Origin: Mageeibacillus sp. UBA1255
GTDB lineage: Bacteria > Bacillota > Clostridia > UBA1212 > UBA1255
NCBI GenBank assembly: GCA_002308795.1
Contig: DBVV01000121.1
Coordinates: 1-7,944 of the forward strand
Direction: 5' to 3'
Length of the DNA: 7,944 bases
In this document: in pieces, positions 1 to 6,590 of the stretch
Position numbering within the stretch: position 1 is the stretch's first letter
How the letters are laid out: each line of letters opens with the position of its first letter
Position numbers and translations under genes: made by a program
The notes under the pieces: model-generated
What the model saw: only the letters and a program-made list of their open reading frames with translations
What the model was told of the DNA's origin: nothing
Database searches by the model: none

Positions 1-32
1 CTGACCTACAACAACTTTACGCTGTGTTGAAA

Positions 33-195
33 AAGGCTCTACTCCCAAAATCGTAATACCTTGTTGCCCTTTTATTTACTTTTAAAAGACATACCAAATT
101 CTGAATATCAAGCTTTTGGTATGTCTCGGGCTCTGTCTGCGATCCAAAAATGAGATATGCGTCCATATAATTTACGATTTATGTAGTAGAGCCTT
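33..195. repeat. MITE-like element with nested inverted repeats
   Basis: The ends form a 24-bp inverted repeat, 33-56 against 172-195, with 21 of 24 positions complementary. The outer 11 bp (AAGGCTCTACT) are perfect and the inner 9 bp (AAATCGTAA) are perfect. A second, perfect 12-bp inverted repeat lies inside it: AGACATACCAAA at 87-98 and its complement at 115-126, around a 16-nt loop. If the element is bounded by GGCTCT...AGAGCC (35-193), the flanking octamers TTGAAAAA (27-34) and TTGCATAA (194-201) agree at 6 of 8 positions, which would fit a decayed 8-bp target duplication. No convincing transposase is encoded inside. It could instead be a remnant of an insertion sequence or an old terminator; on the - strand the inner hairpin is followed by TTTTAAAAG. 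Confidence 0.45.
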
Positions 196-216
196 GCATA
201 AAAGCCCGGCCGCGAG

Positions 217-245
217 TTGCAGTTTAACAGCAATTGGTTTATAAT
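217..245 (+). promoter_or_regulatory. Candidate promoter of the surface-protein pair
   Basis: A perfect -10 hexamer TATAAT (240-245) is preceded by TTGCAG (217-222) with a 17-bp spacer. The -35 matches TTGACA at 3 of 6 positions, but the spacing is ideal. Transcription would start near 252 and leave a leader of about 58 nt before the ATG at 310. It lies just downstream of the MITE-like element. Confidence 0.55.
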
Positions 246-294
246 CCGCTTAAACAAAGAAGGCATGCTGTGCAGCCTTCGCATTATGGATCGC

Positions 295-300
295 AAGGAG
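295..300 (+). promoter_or_regulatory. Ribosome binding site deciding the start at 310
   Basis: AAGGAG sits 9 nt before the ATG at 310. The longer in-frame reading from a TTG at 217 has no comparable site and would begin inside the likely -35 element, so 310 is the better start. Confidence 0.7.
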
Positions 301-309
301 TTGTCCGAT

Positions 310-1176
310 ATGCACCAGGATAAGAAGCAGACGGCATTCAAAGCAGAAAAAACACGTGCTCGACGCAGGAGTGCGATATTGACCGCGGTATCGTTTATAC
401 TGGCATTGCTGACCGTTACTGTTTTATTGCCCGCAGGCGCATCGGCTGCGGACGAAAAAGACGTACTGTTTTGCGACGGAACGATGCAAAGCAATCCGAG
501 GCAGTTCAACAGCTATAGAAACGTCGCATTCAGATTTGAAGTGCCCGAAGGATACAAGCTCGAGCAGTTCTTCCTGCTCGCCTGCCCTACCTGGGGCGAT
601 CAGCCGAACTCCGGATTCACCGCGGATATATATCTCTGGGACGGGGCGTATAAAAGTTCGGTCTCCGAACTGCCTTTCTCAAGCTGCAGGATATCGAATC
701 ATAAGGACAATCACCGGATAGACCTCTCGTTCGGCTACGTTCCTGCCGGTCAATACCTGATCGTTATCCATTCGTTTACCGGTCCGATCGGTTCGTGGGA
801 GTATATGGCGCTGCCTGCGGAATACGTTTCCACCTGGGCATATTATCAGGACGGTCTCGAAGAGACCGATTATCTTCCGGGCACCGGGATCAAGATTTCG
901 CGGGACAATGATCCGAAACCTGTTACTGTGCCTCCCATGACTTCCGCTCCGACCGGCGGCGGAGATGACGGCGACGAAGTTTCTACGCCTTCAGCAACGC
1001 CTCTTCCCACGAGGGAGCGGATAACTCATGAGGCTGGGGATGAAAGCAGCGTTTCAGGCAAAGGCGGAAAAGGCGGTCTGATCGCAGGGATCGCAGTCGC
1101 GGTCCTGCTTATCGGCGCTACGGCGGCAGTGATCGCTGCAGTCGCTTTAAAAGACAAAAAGAGCGAAAACAGATAA
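310..1176 (+). CDS. Exported membrane-anchored protein, unknown domain (288 aa)
   Basis: I do not recognise a named family. From the ATG at 310 the protein starts with a long basic n-region (KTRARRR, residues 14-20) and a hydrophobic core (about 22-40), ending in PAGASA with likely signal cleavage after Ala46. Residues about 69-202 form a compact domain with the landmarks FRFEVPEGYKL, CPTW, FTADIYLWDGAY, YVPAGQYLI and DNDP; the same domain recurs in the next gene. A short Pro/Thr/Gly-rich stalk (about 205-247) follows, then a transmembrane helix (about 256-280) and the basic tail KDKKSENR. The protein should therefore be exported and held in the membrane by its C terminus; there is no LPXTG sortase motif. 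The next gene starts 29 nt downstream, so the two are probably co-transcribed. A role in surface binding or carbohydrate contact is possible, but nothing in the sequence proves it. Confidence 0.8.
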   Translation: MHQDKKQTAFKAEKTRARRRSAILTAVSFILALLTVTVLLPAGASAADEKDVLFCDGTMQSNPRQFNSYRNVAFRFEVPEGYKLEQFFLLACPTWGDQPNSGFTADIYLWDGAYKSSVSELPFSSCRISNHKDNHRIDLSFGYVPAGQYLIVIHSFTGPIGSWEYMALPAEYVSTWAYYQDGLEETDYLPGTGIKISRDNDPKPVTVPPMTSAPTGGGDDGDEVSTPSATPLPTRERITHEAGDESSVSGKGGKGGLIAGIAVAVLLIGATAAVIAAVALKDKKSENR

Positions 1177-1192
1177 TATATAATTATATGAA

Positions 1193-1198
1193 AAGGAG
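1193..1198 (+). promoter_or_regulatory. Ribosome binding site deciding the start at 1206
   Basis: AAGGAG lies 7 nt before the ATG at 1206. An in-frame ATG at 1188 precedes this site and has no purine-rich site of its own, so 1206 is preferred. Confidence 0.7.
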
Positions 1199-1205
1199 AA
1201 GCAAT

Positions 1206-2507
1206 ATGAAAAGAAGAATAGCAGCAATTATCGTTGTCATTGCACTTGCGCTCACGTCTCTGGGCATAATTACCGTTCACGCCGATCTGCAGTATACGAC
1301 GCAGACGGATTATGACGGCATCATAAAAGGCCAGGCGCTTGACGTCATCCAGGGTGACGGTGCAAATCTGTTTACCCCCGGTTATACCGGAGACTATCTT
1401 AGCGAGAACAAGGCCACGATCTACGGACCGTTCCAGACCGTTACGTTCAGCGGATGGTTCGGCCTTGAAGACAATGAGATCGTAGAATTCGGCTATGCGA
1501 TCGGAGAAAGCGCACCTGTTTTTGATGAATCATTCATCAAAGAGCCTGAAGCTCCCGTTAAAGCGGCCGGAGGAGAATATGCGATGAGATACGTTATCGT
1601 AATGGACGTATCTGCGCTGGGAGAAGAGCTCACGTCGATCATGCCGGTCGCAAAACTTGACGACGGCACGGTGCTCGCACTGCATTACCTCGATCTGAAA
1701 TACACGACAAAAGAGAAAAGCCAGACCGATAAACCCTTAACACTTGCCCTTACGTCCGACAGGACGAATGACCCTCTTAACTTCAGCAGCTCCGTCTCAG
1801 TAGGTTTCAGATTCGTTGTGCCCGAAGGATACAAACTTGACACGTTCACCGTTCAGCAGGCTCCTACGTGGAACGGACCGACGAGCGGCATCGGATGTAC
1901 AGCTGATATTTACCGCTGGACAGGCGACTACGATGAAACTATCGAAGCCGATCCGATCGGTGAATACGTCGTAGAGGATCATAAGGACTGTATGCCAATG
2001 GAGATCGCGTTTGATTCTTACGTTCCGGCGGGCACGTACCTTATCGAACTCACGGAATTTACGGGCAATCTCGGCGGCTGGCTGGCTACGGAGATCGCTC
2101 CTGAATTTGCGGATACTTACTGTTTCTATCAGAACAGTTACGAAGATGAGAAGAGTGTGCACGTAAAAATGACAGTTGTTGTCGATAACGATCCTCCTGC
2201 TCCGACCGAAGTTCCGCCTACGAAAGAGCCTACGCAGGTGCCCGAAGAGACCGCCACGCCGGAACCTCCGACGGAAGCTCCTACAGATGCTCCTGCCACC
2301 GAAGCACCTACCGAAGCTCCGAAAGACGAGCCTACGAAAGCTCCCGAATCTGACAATACCGCTGACCCCGCGCAGAACGGCGGAGAGAAAGGCGACGTTA
2401 AAAAATCCGGCCCGAACCTGGGACTTATATTAGGAATCGCAGGCGGCGTGATAGCCGTAGCGGCGGTCATAATCGGAGTCGCTGTTTCAAAGAAGAAAAA
2501 GAAATAA
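1206..2507 (+). CDS. Exported two-domain stalked membrane protein (433 aa)
   Basis: From the ATG at 1206 the protein begins MKRRIAAIIVV, a signal peptide probably cut after VHA (residue 26). Residues about 27-175 form an N-terminal domain (GPFQTVTFSGWFGLED, FGYAIGE, AMRYVIVMDVSALGE). It resembles a module I recall from uncharacterised secreted Clostridia proteins, but I cannot name it. Residues about 183-329 repeat the domain of the upstream protein: FRFVVPEGYKL, APTW, CTADIYRWTGDY, HKD, YVPAGTYLI, FTG, DNDP. A Pro/Thr/Glu stalk (about 331-385) with repeated PTEAP/PTDAP units leads to a Gly/Ala/Val transmembrane helix (about 404-428) and a terminal KKKKK. The stalk should lift both domains off the membrane. 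The gene follows its neighbour by 29 nt and ends at a strong terminator, so the pair forms one transcription unit. Function unknown. Confidence 0.85.
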   Translation: MKRRIAAIIVVIALALTSLGIITVHADLQYTTQTDYDGIIKGQALDVIQGDGANLFTPGYTGDYLSENKATIYGPFQTVTFSGWFGLEDNEIVEFGYAIGESAPVFDESFIKEPEAPVKAAGGEYAMRYVIVMDVSALGEELTSIMPVAKLDDGTVLALHYLDLKYTTKEKSQTDKPLTLALTSDRTNDPLNFSSSVSVGFRFVVPEGYKLDTFTVQQAPTWNGPTSGIGCTADIYRWTGDYDETIEADPIGEYVVEDHKDCMPMEIAFDSYVPAGTYLIELTEFTGNLGGWLATEIAPEFADTYCFYQNSYEDEKSVHVKMTVVVDNDPPAPTEVPPTKEPTQVPEETATPEPPTEAPTDAPATEAPTEAPKDEPTKAPESDNTADPAQNGGEKGDVKKSGPNLGLILGIAGGVIAVAAVIIGVAVSKKKKK

Positions 2508-2535
2508 GAAGTTATAAGCTGTAAAAGTTTAAATT

Positions 2536-2574
2536 AAAAAAGTGCGCCCGGTATCGCTCTCCGGGCGCTTTTTT
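2536..2574. terminator. Bidirectional intrinsic terminator
   Basis: A perfect 8-bp GC stem, GCGCCCGG (2544-2551) with CCGGGCGC (2561-2568), has a 9-nt loop. It is followed by TTTTTT (2569-2574) on the + strand and preceded by AAAAAA (2536-2541), which gives a T-run on the - strand. It lies between the convergent ends of the surface-protein pair and the corrinoid operon and should stop both. Confidence 0.92.
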
Positions 2575-2596
2575 ATTATGTAACTGTCGCGTGTGA

Positions 2597-4153
2597 TCAG
2601 CATTCAAAAGCCATCTGATTCATGAATTCCTGCGAGAACATCGGATCGGTCGAAAGTTCCACGACGTCCACCATGCGCGAAAAAGAAAGCGCACGCTCGC
2701 GCGCAGGAACAGAAAGCAAAAGCATTGACGCACCGGAAAGTGCTGCGTTGCCTGCGGCAGAAACGCGAGGCACAAGTTCGGATGGAATCAGTCCTATCTT
2801 TCCGGCATTGTCAATATTAAGAAATTTTCCGAACCCGCCTGCGATGCTGAGCGTCACAACGTCACCGACCGCGGTTCCGGATGCGTGCATCAGCGTCAAT
2901 ATCCCTGCGTGTATCGCGCTTTTAGCAAGCTGTACCGCCCTTATATCATTGCGGATCAGTTTCACACCATCCGCGATCTCGCACTCGTCTTCCTCCATAA
3001 ATCCGGTCTCGTCAACGGCTTCGAGCTCGAGCAGGCACGCCACGGCGTCAATAAGTCCGCTTCCGCATATGCCTATCGCGCGTGCGCCTTTTTCTCCGCC
3101 TATTACGTGAGCGGTCAGCCTGTCCCCTTCTCCGATGCTTACGCGGTCAACAGCTCCTTCAAATCCGCCCATACCCATACTGATGCCGGCGCCCTCGAAC
3201 GCAGGCCCCGCGGCAGTCGAGCAGGCGTACAGGCCTTTCTTCGAGCGGATAACCATCTCCCCGTTCGTCCCTATATCCGTCATTATCGCGGGATCTCCCG
3301 GCCGGTCAAGCCCTACCGCGAGCGCGGCACACACGGTATCGGCGCCAATGAATGCAGCGATGCAGGGCGGAATATATATTTCGGCTTCCGGGACTGCTGT
3401 GAGGCCGATCGAGGCGGCAGGAAAGCTCCTTCCGAACAGTTCTTTTGCTTCAAACGGAGCGTGCGTAAGGGGTTCGGTGTCAATGCCGCACAGCAGGTAG
3501 AGCATCACGGTATTGCCCGTGATCACGACGGAGCGGATCTCTTCTTTTGCCCCTATCCCCGCAAGCGCCGCAACACGGTCAATAATTTCGTTGACCGCTC
3601 CGCGCACCGCTTCCGCCAGATTCTCCGCCTCTCCTTTCAGCGCCGCTTCCATGCGCGAAATGACGTCCGCGCCCCACCGGCCCTGAGGATTCTGCATGCC
3701 GAACGAAGAAAGTTCATTTCCCTTATCGTCAAACAATTTAGCAGCGATAGTAGTAGTCCCTATATCTACAGCCGCGCCGTAACCCGAAAACGACGGCAGC
3801 AGCTCGAATTCAGCCATTTCCCCTTCGATCGCAACGCAGCCGTTTTTATCCTGCGGCGGCTCACCGGTACTGATCTCGCAGTCCCCTAACGCCTTTACCT
3901 GGCACGCAAGCCTGAGCCCGGCAGCCAGTCCCTCTTCCCCTAAGAAGCGCCTTTCCGCTTCGGTCACCGCAGACAGAGCACCCGTCGCTCTAACGGCACA
4001 TTTACCGCACTTGCCGTGACCGCCGCATGGAAAGCGGATCCCGGAAAGGCTGTCTTCCGCGCCCGGCAGAGCCTGTATTTCACGCAAAAAAACGCCAAGC
4101 TCCTGTCCGGCGTTTTTCGCATAAACTGTTCCGTTAACTGAAATCCTGATCAT
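2597..4153 (-). CDS. Reductive activator of corrinoid proteins, [2Fe-2S]/DUF4445 ASKHA (RACo/RamA-like)
   Basis: The protein (518 aa) would use ATP to drive reduction of inactive Co(II) corrinoid back to Co(I). The N-terminal ferredoxin-like domain (about 1-98) has cysteines 43, 49, 52 and 84 spaced C-x5-C-x2-C-x31-C, the [2Fe-2S] pattern of RACo proteins. The C-terminal ASKHA/DUF4445 part starts near 125 with AAVDIGTTTIAAKL (phosphate-1 loop). It continues with VITGNTVM (210-217), DIGTNGEMV (293-301), STAAGPAFEGAGISMGM (312-328), GICGSGLIDA (361-370) and AGGFGKFLNIDNAGKIGLIP (438-457). It is shorter than the family members of about 600 residues that carry an extra linker region. The start overlaps the stop of the upstream DUF2284 gene as ATGA and has no clear ribosome site, so translational coupling is likely. 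It is the last gene of the operon. The target is presumably the corrinoid protein at 4744-5388. Confidence 0.92.
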   Translation of the reverse strand: MIRISVNGTVYAKNAGQELGVFLREIQALPGAEDSLSGIRFPCGGHGKCGKCAVRATGALSAVTEAERRFLGEEGLAAGLRLACQVKALGDCEISTGEPPQDKNGCVAIEGEMAEFELLPSFSGYGAAVDIGTTTIAAKLFDDKGNELSSFGMQNPQGRWGADVISRMEAALKGEAENLAEAVRGAVNEIIDRVAALAGIGAKEEIRSVVITGNTVMLYLLCGIDTEPLTHAPFEAKELFGRSFPAASIGLTAVPEAEIYIPPCIAAFIGADTVCAALAVGLDRPGDPAIMTDIGTNGEMVIRSKKGLYACSTAAGPAFEGAGISMGMGGFEGAVDRVSIGEGDRLTAHVIGGEKGARAIGICGSGLIDAVACLLELEAVDETGFMEEDECEIADGVKLIRNDIRAVQLAKSAIHAGILTLMHASGTAVGDVVTLSIAGGFGKFLNIDNAGKIGLIPSELVPRVSAAGNAALSGASMLLLSVPARERALSFSRMVDVVELSTDPMFSQEFMNQMAFEC

Positions 4154-4707
4154 AGATTGAAAAGTACGCCGCTGAAGAACGTCACTGTATTCTGGCCGTT
4201 GATATATTTCATACCGGCCGCCTTAGCCAGCTCGCTGACGTTTACGCCGTATGCCTCCAGCGAAGCCAGGGCGTCTTCGGGATGGCGGCAGGGTTCGTCT
4301 GTCTTTTTCGCGCAAACTTCGCATAATCTGCAGCCTCCCGCGCACAGGAAAAGCGCATCGGTGAAGCCGTCGTCAATAAGCTGTCTGCGCACGTCTGCAG
4401 TCAGTTTGTTGTGGAAAAGACCGGCCTCGGCCATTCCTTCGAAATCGAAACTGTCTTCGAGCGGACGGACCGACTGGTACACGAGTATGTATTCATACGT
4501 CCTTAGCTTCGCCATCAGTTCGTCGATATCGCCGACGTCCGGCGGACAAGTCCAGCATTTTCCGTAGTTCCCGCAAATATTCTTCGCGCACATATCGCGG
4601 AACACCCTGTCCGTTTTTATAAGCGTAGTGGGTATTACCGACGCACGGTACGCGCCTTTAGCGGTCACTTTTTCAACGATCTTAGAAAAGAGCTCATTAC
4701 CGTCCAT
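4150..4707 (-). CDS. DUF2284 cysteine-rich metal-binding protein
   Basis: The 185-aa protein matches the DUF2284 pattern. The N-terminal half has CAKNICGNYGKCWTCPPDVG with cysteines 40, 45, 51 and 54. The C-terminal half has CAGGCRLCEVC and a later PCRHPEDALASLEAYGVNV, giving cysteines 122, 126, 129, 132 and 140. Nine cysteines in two groups suggest Fe-S clusters, but the family has no proven function that I know of. There is no signal peptide or membrane helix, so it should be cytoplasmic. A GGGAG site lies 9 nt before the ATG. The gene follows the corrinoid protein by 36 nt and overlaps the corrinoid activator by 4 nt (ATGA). That position suggests a role in reducing or reactivating the corrinoid, for example as electron donor to the activator's [2Fe-2S] cluster; this is inference. 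Confidence 0.85.
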   Translation of the reverse strand: MDGNELFSKIVEKVTAKGAYRASVIPTTLIKTDRVFRDMCAKNICGNYGKCWTCPPDVGDIDELMAKLRTYEYILVYQSVRPLEDSFDFEGMAEAGLFHNKLTADVRRQLIDDGFTDALFLCAGGCRLCEVCAKKTDEPCRHPEDALASLEAYGVNVSELAKAAGMKYINGQNTVTFFSGVLFNL

Positions 4708-4731
4708 ATAAGCGCTCTCCCGTAAAGTCTC

Positions 4732-4747
4732 GTGACAGAACTGTCAC
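4732..4747. promoter_or_regulatory. Perfect palindrome at the corrinoid-gene stop codon
   Basis: GTGACAG (4732-4738) and CTGTCAC (4741-4747) form a perfect 7-bp inverted repeat around 2 nt. It covers the TGA stop of the corrinoid gene and lies about 24 bp upstream of the DUF2284 start. In RNA it would make a 6-bp stem with a 4-nt loop. It has no T-run, so it is not an ordinary terminator; it could be a protein-binding site or an mRNA processing or stability hairpin. Confidence 0.4.
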
Positions 4748-5388
4748 ATCGCAAGCAGGAACTCTTTTGCGGCATCAGCTGCACTGGCAGCATCAGGAGT
4801 ATATTTATCGGCACCGATCTGACGGCAGAAAGCATCATCCACAGGCGCACCGCCGATCATGATCTTCACCTTATCGCGGATCCCGGCTTCCTCTGCCTTC
4901 TTAACCACTTCGGCCATGACTCCCATCGTCGTGGTGAGCAGCGCGGACAGGCAGATCAGCTGACAATTCTGCTCGATCGCCGTCTGGATAAACGTCTCGG
5001 GTGCGACGTCGGTTCCGAGGTCAATGACTTCGATTCCTTTTCCTTCGAGCATCATTTTTACAAGATTCTTACCTATATCATGCAGATCGCCCTGTACCGT
5101 ACCGATGCACGCACGTCCGATCGACGTAACGCCGGCTTCTTCCAGGTACGGTTTCAGCAGCGCGGCACCCTGGTTCATCGCTCTTGCTGCGACGAGCACT
5201 TCAGGCACGTATGCGGTCCCCTCTTTGAATCGCGCACCGATTATATTCATTCCGTCCAGCAGTCCGTCGTTAAGTATCTTTTCAGGAGTCTCTCCAGCAT
5301 CGAGTGCCTGCTGTATCAGTTCTTTAACTAATTTTGCTCTTCCTTTCTGAATGTTTTCAGAAATCTCCCGGTAAATTCCTTCGCTCAT
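4744..5388 (-). CDS. Corrinoid (cobalamin-binding) methyl-transfer protein, MttC/MtbC/MtaC type
   Basis: The 214-aa length is typical of the small corrinoid proteins that carry the methyl group on cobalt. Residues about 1-85 are the helical cap domain (KILNDGLLDGMNIIGARFKEG, then YVPEVLVAARAMNQG). Residues about 90-214 are the Rossmann-like B12-binding domain. The key motif GDLHDIGKN places the lower axial cobalt ligand at His103 (D-x-H-x-x-G). Later landmarks are LSALLTTTM (147-155) and IGGAPV (178-183), expected around the nucleotide tail of the cofactor. A strong AAAAGGAG site lies 8 nt before the ATG at 5388. It is the third gene of the operon, after two URO-D methyltransferases and before DUF2284 and the activator. 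The family shuttles between methyl-Co(III) and Co(I). I cannot tell from sequence which methyl donor it serves. Confidence 0.95.
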   Translation of the reverse strand: MSEGIYREISENIQKGRAKLVKELIQQALDAGETPEKILNDGLLDGMNIIGARFKEGTAYVPEVLVAARAMNQGAALLKPYLEEAGVTSIGRACIGTVQGDLHDIGKNLVKMMLEGKGIEVIDLGTDVAPETFIQTAIEQNCQLICLSALLTTTMGVMAEVVKKAEEAGIRDKVKIMIGGAPVDDAFCRQIGADKYTPDAASAADAAKEFLLAM

Positions 5389-5451
5389 GTTATTCGCTCC
5401 TTTTCGTAGTCAGTCATGAGTTCTTAAGCGATCATTGCGCTCAATGTGAAT

Positions 5452-5474
5452 ATTATAACTTATTATTGCGTCAA
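5452..5474 (-). promoter_or_regulatory. Possible weak internal promoter before the corrinoid gene
   Basis: The 86-bp gap upstream of the corrinoid gene contains, on the - strand, TTGACG (5474-5469) and a perfect TATAAT (5457-5452). They are separated by only 11 bp, too short for a standard promoter, and no better -35 lies 17 bp from the TATAAT. It may be an AT-rich internal start or chance; the gap has no clear terminator. Confidence 0.25.
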
Positions 5475-6590
5475 TTAAAATATCTTTTTTATTTCTTCCG
5501 CGTAATACTGCACGAGTTCGAATTTCGTCCCCGGCATCAGGCGGTGGTCCGGACAAGGAATGAAACCGCCAAGTTCAGAAAGACGCTTGAGGCGCTCGAT
5601 CTCCTTGTCGACCGCAGCTTTGTCTATCCGGAGAGCCGTCTTATCCATCCCGCCTACCCCGAGCACCTCTTTACCGAACTTTGCCCTCGCCGGTTCGAAC
5701 TGATCGCCCCAAACTCCGACCTCGATCGGGAACATAGTATTGACGCCGTTCTCGACCCACGTCGGAAGCAGTTTTTCAGTTACGCCGTCGCAGTCGAGCG
5801 ATATTATGTCGATGCCGTACTTATGGCACAGGTCGTTGCGTTTTTTGTAGTGTTTAGCGCATAATTCGTCGAAAATTTCCGGAGAAAGCAGCGGCCCGTT
5901 TTTGAAGCAGATGTCTTCCCAGTAATGCGCAAAATCGAATTTAGCGCCTGTCTCGAGTATCGCTTCGACGCATTTGTACTGCATGTCGGCGTACGTGTCG
6001 ACGATATCCGCGAACAGATCTTCATCTTCGTCGTAGATAAGATAGCTCATGCCGATAACGGTGCAGATATTGCGGATATTGCCCATCACCGAACCGAGGT
6101 GGATGCCCACCGGAACGTCCATAGGCCTCGTCTCGTTGAAATGCCTGAAGTACTCGATATTGACCCTCTCCGGCACGTACTGCATGCGCGGTCTGTACTC
6201 TTTTTCGAATACCTCGCGGTCTTTCAGCAAAAAATCATCTTCGGACGGAATGGACGTCACGCCTGGTTTAACACGCTCGATATTTCCGTCACCGTTCTGT
6301 ATGCGTACGGATCCGTCAGGGAGCGTTTCGAGCGTCTTTGACTCGAACGGAGGAAGCAGGTGGTTGTTAGATCCGGCAAGACGGTTCCAGTTAAAATCCC
6401 AGCCTATCATCCGGTCAAGTTCGCGTTCCTTCTCGCTGCCGTCGTAATTTCCGACGGCAAGGTCTTTCGGGATCTTCCCCTGCTCCGCCCATTCCGTGAG
6501 CAGTTCGGGCCAGTACCCGAAATGCACGGCGGGCATGCGGTCAACAGGTTTAAAATGCAGTATATTCAGCGCGCGTTCTCTGTTCGTCAT
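5475..6590 (-). CDS. Uroporphyrinogen decarboxylase-family (URO-D) methyltransferase, 371 aa
   Basis: The N terminus MTNRERALNILHFKPVDRMP and the block WEDICFKNGPLLSPEIFDE (224-242) are hallmarks of the URO-D superfamily. In this context such proteins act as corrinoid-dependent methyltransferases (MtaA, MtbA, CmuA relatives) rather than haem enzymes. The barrel's C-terminal part has IISLDCDGV (262-270), FPIEVGVWG (287-295), GVGGMDK (311-317) and GGFIPCPDHR (341-350). Where MtaA/MtbA carry zinc ligands His-x-Cys...Cys, this protein has Asp266-Cys267-Asp268 and Cys346/Asp348/His349, so metal binding may differ. The start overlaps the stop of the preceding URO-D gene as ATGA, giving translational coupling; the ribosome site is weak (AGGT). 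It probably transfers a methyl group to or from the downstream corrinoid protein. Substrate unknown. Confidence 0.85.
   Translation of the reverse strand: MTNRERALNILHFKPVDRMPAVHFGYWPELLTEWAEQGKIPKDLAVGNYDGSEKERELDRMIGWDFNWNRLAGSNNHLLPPFESKTLETLPDGSVRIQNGDGNIERVKPGVTSIPSEDDFLLKDREVFEKEYRPRMQYVPERVNIEYFRHFNETRPMDVPVGIHLGSVMGNIRNICTVIGMSYLIYDEDEDLFADIVDTYADMQYKCVEAILETGAKFDFAHYWEDICFKNGPLLSPEIFDELCAKHYKKRNDLCHKYGIDIISLDCDGVTEKLLPTWVENGVNTMFPIEVGVWGDQFEPARAKFGKEVLGVGGMDKTALRIDKAAVDKEIERLKRLSELGGFIPCPDHRLMPGTKFELVQYYAEEIKKIF

Noticed and set aside
108..509. - strand open frame of 133 codons across the MITE-like element and the first gene
   Set aside because: It overlaps the promoter and signal peptide of the + strand gene and shows no recognisable transposase motif or ribosome site.
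1003..1017. LPTRE near the C terminus of the first surface protein, considered as a sortase signal
   Set aside because: It does not match LPXTG and is not directly followed by the membrane helix.
2138..2470. - strand Gly/Ala/Ser/Val-rich open frame
   Set aside because: It is the complement of the Pro/Thr/Glu stalk codons of the surface protein; low-complexity shadow.
2885..3889. Long + strand open frame (334 codons) opposite the corrinoid activator gene
   Set aside because: It is fully antisense to a gene with clear family motifs, has no ribosome site, and its composition (Arg/His/Ser/Phe rich) is typical of a shadow frame.
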